NCBI RefSeq assembly: GCF_937881195.1
Contig: NZ_CALGFC010000065.1
Coordinates: 14,605-78,604 of the forward strand
Reading direction: 5' to 3'
Source: an uncultured Methanobrevibacter sp.
Lineage (GTDB): Archaea > Methanobacteriota > Methanobacteria > Methanobacteriales > Methanobacteriaceae
DNA length: 64,000 nucleotides
The stretch's first letter is position 1. The number at the start of each line of letters is the position of its first letter. Positions 16,748-24,655 of this stretch are shown in pieces. Made by a program: the position numbers and the translations under genes. The notes beneath the pieces are model-generated. The model made no database searches and had not been told where the DNA came from. It saw only the letters and a program-made list of their open reading frames with translations.

Positions 16748-19700
16748 TCAAGAATTAATAATAAATTTTTTAACAAAAATTTCTGTTTTGACTTTAAACT
16801 TTTCATTATAGGGCTTTTCCAATATGATAGCTCCAAAAGATATGTCATTTAAATCCATTTCAACTGAAACAAATTTTGCAATTTCTCTAGGAACAAAACC
16901 TAAATACTCACTATTGTATCTGAATTTTATACTATTAATATCATATTCATTGTCAAAATCTCTTTCAAGTTCTAATAAATCCCCTACTTCTATTTTTTCA
17001 TAGGTTTCTTTAAATTCTTCATTAAAATATATGCCATTAATATCACAAATTATTTCCTCATTGAAATCCAAAGGCTGATTATCATAGTTAAATTTTTGTG
17101 ATGTATCTAAAACATTTTGAATCTCATAATTAGTGAGATTTAGGCCTTTTAAATCATCTATGGTGATATTAGAAAACCATTTCAAAAATTTTTCAATATT
17201 AAATTCTTTATTATAAAGACTTAATAATTTCAAGCAAGTTTCTCTATTATTTATTCCTAAATTTTTATATATACAAGCAATAGGGTTGTTGAGACCATAT
17301 TTAACATAAGAAGATAAGTTTTTAATGTTTGTTGGAAAAGTTCTAAATTGTTGATATATTTTTTCAGCCTTTTCATCAATATGATATGAAAGTATTAGCA
17401 AAAAAGATGTTATTCCCCATGGATACCTATAGCTAAGAAAATCATTAATGTATTTATGCATATTATCCTCGTTCTTAAATATTTCATTCCAAATAGATTT
17501 TAAACTATCTATATCATCACCATTAACCCAATTTATTATGAATTCAAATAATTCGGCTATTTTTCCATCTTTAATGAAATTTTCATCTTTCATCTCATCT
17601 ATTTCTACAAATAATCTTGAGATAAACTTTAGTAATGTTTCATAGTCATCATTATTTAAAATATCCCCTATTTCATCAAAATAATCATTGATAAATTTTG
17701 AAATTATTAAACAAGACTCTAAATGTAATCCTGTTTTTGAATAAATGTTTCTAAGGTTCTTGTCATCTAGCTCATAAAAATTTTTTCCAACTTTAGTTAT
17801 AGATTTGTTAACAATATTTCGGTATTTATTAGGCAACTGTATATTAAACAAACTAAAACCCATTATTTCTTTTATAATTTCTTCAGTAGGCGTTTCAACT
17901 GATTCTTCCACTAAAATATTAAGTAAAGATGGTTCAACATGATTCTTTATTTCATTCTCAAAATCCAAAAAATATTCTGAAAGCCTTCCTTTAATAATAT
18001 ATTCATATATTATTCTAAAAAATTGGCTTTTAACAGATTCTATATTGTTTTTATTTGTATATCTATCAATAATACCCTTATCATGGTCATTAAAATTCAA
18101 AAAGATTATTTGACCTTCTGTTTCATGATTTGCTCTTCCAGCTCTTCCAGCTATATTCCAAAAATCACGAACATTTATTTTTTCACGAGTTTTCCTATTA
18201 ATATCTAGAGAATGAATAATTAAAGTTTTTATAGGGAAATTCAATCCTTGCCCAATAGTATTAGTTGCTATAAGCACTTCTAAATTTTTCATTCTAAAAT
18301 CTTTTTCAATTGCATTTCTTAATGGTTCTGATAGTCTTCCATGATGCACACCTATCCCATATTTTAAACATTCCGTAATGGGGTGTGTTTCGCCAAGCCA
18401 TGATTTTGCCATTTCTAAAGATGCAGAAGGTCTTTTTTCGAAATTTTTCTTGATAGTTTCTCCAACAGTGTATTTTTTATACTCAAATAATCTTAAAAAT
18501 GAATTAGCCGTGCTTTTAGCTAAAGTAGTGGTTGGAACAAATATTAATATATTCCCTTCATCAACAAATTTATAAGCTAATTCTACACATGTGTCCACTC
18601 GATGAAATTTTTTTTCTTTATAATTATAAAAAGGAAATTCTCTATTCCTAGTTCCTTTAGTTGGCTTAAAATAATATTTATATCTTCTTTTTTCAATTAT
18701 ATTTTGTAAAAATAAGTTATGATTATCTTTATCAATATAATTTATCCTACCTTTCGTTTGACTTCTATTCCATTCGAAATAGCCTATTAATTTTCGTGTC
18801 GGCTCCCATTCTTTTCCAAAAATCTTTGGAGAAGACAATATATTTTGAGTTTCATTAGAAAACCATTCCGAAAATTCTTTGGAATCATCATCACTCATTA
18901 CTGCAGAAATAAACAAAAATCTAGTCTCTAACATATTTTTTCTAAGCTTAATTTTTAATTTGGTAATTAATAATTCAAATAATGATGACCTTAAACCATC
19001 ATTCCCTATTATATGACCCTCATCTATGACTACTAATGAAATATCTTTGAAAAATTCTGGTCTTATTCTATATAGTAAATCAATTTTCTCAGGAGTAGCT
19101 ATTAATATATCTGCGTTTTTCATCCATTGAAATTCATATTCATCTATTTCATAATCTCCTGATGATTTTGATACATTGAACCCTAATTTATTCAAATTGT
19201 TTGAAAAATTTTCATATACTTCAAAAGCTAATGATTTAAAAGGAGCAATATAAATACATTTAGTATCAGGATTATTTATTAATGAGTTTATTATCATGGT
19301 TTCTGCAACAAAAGTTTTTCCAGCGCTTGTTGGCATTTGAAGAATATAACTATCCTCATCTAAAAGTATTCCTGTATTAATAGCTTTTAATTGAGATTGC
19401 CAAAATTCAAATCGAGATATTCTCTCTTGAATTGGTTTCAAACCATTTTTTCCATAAATATCCATTGTTAAAAGCTTTATATATTTATTCCATATGATAT
19501 TATTAGTATCAACATATTTATTTAACACATCCCATATATTTCTTTGTTGGAATAAAGAAAGCCTAACATCAAATAAGTTCAATAAATGAGATAATGTAAC
19601 ATTACCAGAATAAAGAATATTTTCATAGCTTCTACTAATATATTCTTTATAATTATTTTCTTCACCTTTTAAAATAAACTTAGACAAATAGTCTATTGAC

Positions 19701-20281
19701 TTCAAAAAATCTTCGAAAAAATAATAGTAATTGATATTTTTAGTTTCATATATATGTTCTATTTTACCTTTTTCAGCATTTAACAGGAATATTTTTTTCT
19801 GTAAAAATAATTGTATAGTTTTTAACACTTTATTTTCATATATTCCAATTATATCTTCTTCATCATTTTCAAAAGAATAGTAATTCTCTAAATCACTACC
19901 TAATTCATTATATTTATCTATCAAACATTTAGCATTTGCCTGATAACCTGCTATATCATAGCATAAACTAGCCAATATTAATAAATACCCTTTTTCATAC
20001 TTTTTACTAGTATAATACAAATTTTCATAAATCTCAGCAGCAGTTTTCACTGATTGAATCCCTATTTCATCTTTAAAATTATTTTTCAGTAAAAAAGAGC
20101 CTTTTGAAGATAAAAATAGAGCATGTCTCCAAAGATATGATTCACTATATTTCGAATTGAATTCAACATTAATTCTTTTAGCAACTAATTGATTAATAAA
20201 ATTAAAAAGTTTAGTATCTTCAAGCAGTATTTTTTCAAGTTGATTTCTTTTATTATTTAAATAATTTTCTTTATTTATCAT
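16748..20281 (-). CDS. hamB: HamB-like SF2 helicase with C-terminal HIRAN domain (Hachiman-like)
   Basis: A 1,177-aa superfamily 2 helicase, proposed as the ATP-driven sensor subunit of a Hachiman-like antiviral pair. About 300 helical residues precede the motor: Walker A PTSAGKT (317-323), DEGH box (420-423), FISAVMS (motif III, with SAV instead of SAT), ATNTIGQGLNFP (motif V) and GRAGRA (712-717). After a long helical region, residues about 1075-1165 form a HIRAN domain (INGIYF, VGDLLELERDFDNEYD, LGFVPREIA), a fold that binds single-stranded or recessed DNA ends in other proteins. I start at ATG 20281, inside the upstream gene's last codons (11-bp overlap), which implies translational coupling to the nuclease. 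A longer frame from 20329 is less likely. In Hachiman, HamB is a helicase that works with HamA; the HIRAN fusion is something I do not recall there. The system call is inference from the pair. Confidence 0.75.
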   Translation of the reverse strand: MINKENYLNNKRNQLEKILLEDTKLFNFINQLVAKRINVEFNSKYSESYLWRHALFLSSKGSFLLKNNFKDEIGIQSVKTAAEIYENLYYTSKKYEKGYLLILASLCYDIAGYQANAKCLIDKYNELGSDLENYYSFENDEEDIIGIYENKVLKTIQLFLQKKIFLLNAEKGKIEHIYETKNINYYYFFEDFLKSIDYLSKFILKGEENNYKEYISRSYENILYSGNVTLSHLLNLFDVRLSLFQQRNIWDVLNKYVDTNNIIWNKYIKLLTMDIYGKNGLKPIQERISRFEFWQSQLKAINTGILLDEDSYILQMPTSAGKTFVAETMIINSLINNPDTKCIYIAPFKSLAFEVYENFSNNLNKLGFNVSKSSGDYEIDEYEFQWMKNADILIATPEKIDLLYRIRPEFFKDISLVVIDEGHIIGNDGLRSSLFELLITKLKIKLRKNMLETRFLFISAVMSDDDSKEFSEWFSNETQNILSSPKIFGKEWEPTRKLIGYFEWNRSQTKGRINYIDKDNHNLFLQNIIEKRRYKYYFKPTKGTRNREFPFYNYKEKKFHRVDTCVELAYKFVDEGNILIFVPTTTLAKSTANSFLRLFEYKKYTVGETIKKNFEKRPSASLEMAKSWLGETHPITECLKYGIGVHHGRLSEPLRNAIEKDFRMKNLEVLIATNTIGQGLNFPIKTLIIHSLDINRKTREKINVRDFWNIAGRAGRANHETEGQIIFLNFNDHDKGIIDRYTNKNNIESVKSQFFRIIYEYIIKGRLSEYFLDFENEIKNHVEPSLLNILVEESVETPTEEIIKEIMGFSLFNIQLPNKYRNIVNKSITKVGKNFYELDDKNLRNIYSKTGLHLESCLIISKFINDYFDEIGDILNNDDYETLLKFISRLFVEIDEMKDENFIKDGKIAELFEFIINWVNGDDIDSLKSIWNEIFKNEDNMHKYINDFLSYRYPWGITSFLLILSYHIDEKAEKIYQQFRTFPTNIKNLSSYVKYGLNNPIACIYKNLGINNRETCLKLLSLYNKEFNIEKFLKWFSNITIDDLKGLNLTNYEIQNVLDTSQKFNYDNQPLDFNEEIICDINGIYFNEEFKETYEKIEVGDLLELERDFDNEYDINSIKFRYNSEYLGFVPREIAKFVSVEMDLNDISFGAIILEKPYNEKFKVKTEIFVKKFIINS

Positions 20282-21065
20282 AAACAAAATCCTCTGCAAC
20301 ATTCCCAACTTGATTATAAGTATTCTCAAATAAATCTTTCATAGAGTCTATTAATAATAAATTTAAGTTTAAATTAGGAAGATTTATATCCTCTTCATCC
20401 AAAGCATCCAATATATCTGGTTTATACACATTCTTTTCAATAACTATAAAAATCTCAAAATCTTTATTATATGATTTAGGGTCAAGCAATGCATTATCAA
20501 ATAATTCCATGAGTTCATAATTATTTTCTCTTTCTAAGCAATTTGATACAAAATTAACAATATCTGGATTTTCTTTATTATTTTTAACAACTCCTTCATA
20601 AGCTTCAACCCCTACTTTTTTCTTGTAAGTCCTTCTTGATTTAACTTCTGTAAAAATTAATGTTGGCTTTTCACCTTCAATTTTACATGAAACAATATCT
20701 GCTTCTCCCCTCATTGCCATGTTATTTTTATCTCGAAATCTTAATTTATAAATTGGCAAAATATGACTTTTTATTTTTTCTAATATATCTGCTGAAACTA
20801 TTTCTGCCCATGTAGATTGTTTAAGGTTAGCTCCTTCTGGAGGCAGGTATTTTTCATAAATATGTTCTTTCAACATTGATGAATCTTGATTTCCATATAT
20901 TCTTTTCATCTTATTTGGATATCCCAAATGTATAAACATTTGTTCTGCAAGATATTTTTCTAAATTTTCATCTCTTTTATTTTCATCTTCGGTTAAATCA
21001 TAAATGTTAAATTTTTTATATTTTGATTTAACTCTTTTTGTTTCACTAAGCCAATCCCCTATCAT
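20271..21065 (-). CDS. hamA: HamA-like PD-(D/E)xK nuclease (DUF1837-like, Hachiman-like)
   Basis: A 264-aa protein with a PD-(D/E)xK nuclease core of the HamA/DUF1837 type. I read E88 (STWAEIVSADIL), D123 (MRGEADIV) and E140-x-K142 (LIFTEVKSRR) as the catalytic set, in correct order and spacing. Its partner is the SF2 helicase starting within its last codons, a tight overlap that fits co-dependent subunits. In characterised Hachiman systems HamA is the nuclease effector released or activated through the HamB helicase upon sensing aberrant DNA. I infer the same here. The long (about 780 bp) upstream region suggests its own promoter. Homology is judged by eye, so a related restriction-like nuclease-helicase pair remains possible. 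Confidence 0.65.
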   Translation of the reverse strand: MIGDWLSETKRVKSKYKKFNIYDLTEDENKRDENLEKYLAEQMFIHLGYPNKMKRIYGNQDSSMLKEHIYEKYLPPEGANLKQSTWAEIVSADILEKIKSHILPIYKLRFRDKNNMAMRGEADIVSCKIEGEKPTLIFTEVKSRRTYKKKVGVEAYEGVVKNNKENPDIVNFVSNCLERENNYELMELFDNALLDPKSYNKDFEIFIVIEKNVYKPDILDALDEEDINLPNLNLNLLLIDSMKDLFENTYNQVGNVAEDFVYDK

Positions 21066-21848
21066 TATTATTAAATTTTTTTAAAATGATATAAACATTT
21101 TTCCATATAAATCTCATTTGTTTGAAGAATAAATTTTTAAAGTATAAAAACAATTGATGTGGTTTTAGAACATTTTACAAAAATATAATTTACAAATGTT
21201 TCTTTATTATAAAATAATTCACTCCATATATAAAAAGAGTAAAAAATTCATGAAAAAGTATCATACAATAAAGTCATTTGAAAAATAAACCAAAAATTAA
21301 AAAAATACTTTTCATAAACACTCCGGGATAAATAATAATTATTATATATTAAAAATATTTTAATACTAAAAAATGTTTGATAAAAAACTAGTGTAAATAA
21401 TGAATTAATATGAAAATATTTTATATAAATGTTACAGAAGTCTGATAATTTCCTAAGTATTTTAACATAACGATTTAATAATTAGCAATGTCTATTAGGG
21501 TATTAAAAAATCTGCATATTTGTAAACTAATGTGGTGAAAAATAATAATGTATTTTAGAAGAATGAATCCGATTGTGAAAATGTATAAAATATAAAAAGA
21601 AATTAAAATGGAAAGAGTTTACCCTCCAACCTTTTCAACGCTCATTTTATTCTCATCTTTCTTAGCTGCTTTATTTCTTAAAATCATGATTGATTAGCTC
21701 ATTAATTTTCATGAAACAAAAGACAATTAGAAACAAAGAAAATTTCTAATAATGCCTATGGAACAGAGCTAAAGTAGTATATTATTCACTTTTCCAATGT
21801 TTGTTTCTTTTGAAGGGCCTTATTTTATTTATTCCATATCTTTCTTAA
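21066..21848. other. Intergenic upstream of hamA-like gene, with a possible gene remnant
   Basis: No full gene. At 21619-21687 on the minus strand a 22-codon frame (ending NKMSVEKVGG) has protein-like composition and is preceded, in a different frame, by another short protein-like stretch, as if a gene had frameshifted. A TATA-like TTTTTATATATGG lies near 21227 on the minus strand and could drive hamA. Confidence 0.35.
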
Positions 21849-22394
21849 TTATTTAATCTTTTTTAAGTCAACCATTTCTTCAATTTTTTCGTTTGTGTAT
21901 ATACATAATGCTTTTATGTCAGCATAATAATCTTCAGAACACCAGTACTCAGTACCTACTTTATCATTAATTTTATTAATTTTATATCTTATTTTTGTAG
22001 GCAAATAATGTAAATAAAATGGCCGTTTTTCTTTAAACCATACCGTATTTTTAGAAGTTGAAGAAATTCCTCCTAATAAATCCGATTGTTTTGTCGATAA
22101 AAGTTCAGATAATAGATTTTTAAGACTTATCAATGCTTTTAGTTTATTTTCAGAGTTAAACTGAAACTTTAATTGATTATTGCTGTTCTCTATTTGTAAC
22201 AATAAATTATCTTTATTAGACATAGATGTGTAAATAACTCCCCATAATGCCATTAATCCCACAAGCAATGAAATTATATTATTAAAATCAAATTTTTCAT
22301 CATTTATAGAAAAACATATATTCAAAATTATAAAAAGAATAATGACGACAGAATATATCAATAATACATACCATTTTTTAAGCCACTTTTTCAA
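21849..22394 (-). CDS. Two-helix membrane protein with cytosolic domain
   Basis: A 181-aa protein with two N-terminal membrane helices (about residues 9-30 and 40-60) followed by about 120 cytosolic residues, partly coiled coil (LLQIENSNNQLKFQF). I do not recognise the domain. The start is TTG at 22394 with AGGTGAT just upstream. It lies 32 bp after the minimal recombinase gene on the same strand, so the two are probably co-transcribed. Two-helix proteins in defence-rich elements are sometimes membrane effectors, but nothing here demonstrates that. Confidence 0.55.
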   Translation of the reverse strand: MKKWLKKWYVLLIYSVVIILFIILNICFSINDEKFDFNNIISLLVGLMALWGVIYTSMSNKDNLLLQIENSNNQLKFQFNSENKLKALISLKNLLSELLSTKQSDLLGGISSTSKNTVWFKEKRPFYLHYLPTKIRYKINKINDKVGTEYWCSEDYYADIKALCIYTNEKIEEMVDLKKIK

Positions 22395-22426
22395 ATTATC
22401 ACCTATTTAGTTAAATTTTGATTAAT

Positions 22427-22996
22427 TTAATTCATATCTTCTATTAACATCTTATTTACTTCTATCTCTTTAATTTGCAAGTAATCAATTGTTTGGTCAA
22501 GAGAATTATGTGCATAAAGACTTTGAATAATTTCTAAATCATTACCTGCTAAATATAAATGTTGACCCCTAAGCCTTCTAAAATCATGTGTGTTTAATGT
22601 AATATTTTTGTTTGTTTGTTTTTTTATTATTTTATTACTATTTCTTTCTAGATAGGTTCGCATATTTCTTTTAAACCCATCAATTTTATTTTCATTATCT
22701 ATAAAAATGTAATCGTTTTCTGTTTTATTATTATCTTCAATTATTTTCTTTAATTCATTAGATATATCTTCTGGTATTGTTAAGTTTAATATTGTATCCT
22801 GTTTTTTCTTAGCTAAATCAAACTTTATTTCCCTTTTATCAAAATCAACATTATTAACTTTTAATATAGCTATTTCTTGGCTTCTTCTACCATAAAAATA
22901 TTGTAATTTGTAAAATAGATATTTGTTAAAGTGTTTAGGGTCTTCTTTTACTTTATGTAGAAATAATGATACTTCTTCTTTGTTTAAATTTATCAT
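22427..22996 (-). CDS. Minimal tyrosine recombinase (catalytic domain only)
   Basis: At 189 aa this is essentially only the catalytic domain of a tyrosine recombinase, without the N-terminal core-binding domain. R37/R38 in YGRRSQEIAIL, H137-x-x-R140 in HDFRR, H163 (YAHNSLDQT) and nucleophile Y172 (DYLQI) are all present, so it may be active. GGAGGA precedes the ATG at a good distance. It is distinct from the 400-aa integrase at the right end and could resolve multimers, invert a segment or belong to the co-directional membrane protein's module. Substrate sites are unknown. Confidence 0.75.
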   Translation of the reverse strand: MINLNKEEVSLFLHKVKEDPKHFNKYLFYKLQYFYGRRSQEIAILKVNNVDFDKREIKFDLAKKKQDTILNLTIPEDISNELKKIIEDNNKTENDYIFIDNENKIDGFKRNMRTYLERNSNKIIKKQTNKNITLNTHDFRRLRGQHLYLAGNDLEIIQSLYAHNSLDQTIDYLQIKEIEVNKMLIEDMN

Positions 22997-23215
22997 AATT
23001 TTTGTTCCTCCTTTTAAATAATACTTTCCAAAAATCTATATTAATATTGTTCCTTATAATATATAAATATTTTTATTTAGGAATATAAAATCTGATATAT
23101 ATGTAAAATTAGTGAAAAATATTGAAAATTAGGAAAATTTTGTTCCGAAAAGGAGTATTTTAGGAACACTTTCACAGAAAAATCATCAAAAATAAATTTC
23201 GAAAAAGATAAAAAA

Positions 23216-24109
23216 ATGAAAAAAATAAACAGAAATAAATATTATGAAATTAAAGATTTGCATATGAATAGAATCAATGTTCCCATCTTACCCCATATAA
23301 ACAAAACACATAAAGAAAAATACAGAATATATAGAGAAAAATATAATAATGATAAAAAAATTAAAGGAGGTAAAAAAGGAAAATGTATCCTTTGCCAAAA
23401 AGAAACAAAACTTCAATTAAGCCATATTGTACCAAAATGGTGCTATAAGCCACTGAAAGAGAAAAATAGTAAATTCATTGTAGGGAATTATGAGTCTTTA
23501 GGATTATTTGTCAAGGAACAAGATGGAAATAAACATTATCTACTATGTAAAGACTGTGAACAATATTTGGGAGAATCAGAAAATTATATTAAAAAATTGA
23601 CTGATTACTATAATAAAAAAGAAGAAATTATAAATCAAAAAGAAGGGAGAATAGAAGAAAAAAATCTTAATTTTGAATTAATTCAACGATTTGTTTTTGG
23701 TCTTACCATTAAATCAAATTATGCCACTTCAATTCCATTTAACTATATAAATTTAAAAAGTTATATTATTCATTTATTAAGAAAAAAAGTATTATCTCCT
23801 TCTACTGATGATAAAACTTTTCCAATCATAGCCCATAAATTTTTTTCAAAATTAGAGCCAGAAATCAGAAGTAATGGAATGATAATACCTGAATATAATG
23901 AAACTGAAATAGGTCAACCAGTTATAAGCTATTTAATGGCAGGATGGGAGTGGACTATATTCTTATATCCTGATGTTGACCCTATTGTCACAGATGTTTC
24001 TTTAAAAAATAATGGGAGTTTAAATATCCTTGTTTTAGATATTACTAATCAACGATTCATAAATCCTGACATATGTGCAGGCTGTGATAAAAATTGTACC
24101 TTAGACTGA
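23216..24109 (+). CDS. HNH-like zinc-binding protein
   Basis: A 297-aa protein with an HNH/treble-clef-like core: CILC (57-60), LSHIVPKW with His70, and LLCKDCE (109-115). The arrangement CxxC, H, CxxC is that of HNH-type nucleases and their non-catalytic relatives. A further Cys cluster (DICAGCDKNC) sits at the C-terminus. It is transcribed opposite to its neighbours and lies between the hamAB-like pair and the TIR gene, so a defence or mobile-element role is plausible. I cannot identify a full catalytic triad, so nuclease activity is uncertain. The start follows an A-rich stretch with no clear ribosome site. Confidence 0.6.
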   Translation: MKKINRNKYYEIKDLHMNRINVPILPHINKTHKEKYRIYREKYNNDKKIKGGKKGKCILCQKETKLQLSHIVPKWCYKPLKEKNSKFIVGNYESLGLFVKEQDGNKHYLLCKDCEQYLGESENYIKKLTDYYNKKEEIINQKEGRIEEKNLNFELIQRFVFGLTIKSNYATSIPFNYINLKSYIIHLLRKKVLSPSTDDKTFPIIAHKFFSKLEPEIRSNGMIIPEYNETEIGQPVISYLMAGWEWTIFLYPDVDPIVTDVSLKNNGSLNILVLDITNQRFINPDICAGCDKNCTLD

Positions 24110-24655
24110 CATGTTTTTTTTTGAATATTGCAAAATTTAAATCAATAAATTGAAAATATAAGATATTTAGAAGCAAATATAACCTCTTCTAAGTCCATTA
24201 AAGAATGCGATAATTAGTATATAACAGAAGAAAAAACCTATAAAAAACACAGTTAAATATAGATATCGTGCAAAAATATAATTAAAACTACTAAAATTAT
24301 AAAAAATCAAAATTAAGAAAGATTAATATTTAAAAAAAAAAGTATTTAAACCCCCATATTAACTACAGTAACTTTATGAAAATAAATTTTTTTGTTTTAT
24401 ACAGTATTCATCTACGCAGACTACCTTGAATGAGTTTTTTTTGCTTTCATTCTTAATTTAAGAAGAAATTAAGGCCTTTAAAGATAATTTTATAAGTTCT
24501 CAAATAAATAGTTTTTGTAAAAATTTATATAATATTATATTTCATATTAACTTTTAAATTAGGGCATTTTCTACAATTTGATTGAAATTTTAATTTATAA
24601 TGTGAAATTATTCAATGTAAATTAATACCAAAAAAGTTTATAATTCATATATTAT
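24110..24655. other. Intergenic between convergent HNH-like and TIR genes
   Basis: About 545 bases without a gene. A hairpin CTTAATTT-AAGAAG-AAATTAAG lies at 24452-24473 and may help end transcription from either side. Confidence 0.4.

Noticed and set aside
21619..21687. 22-codon frame as a functional small gene or antitoxin
   Set aside because: Too short, no ribosome site and its upstream continuation is in another frame; kept only as a possible remnant in the intergenic entry.
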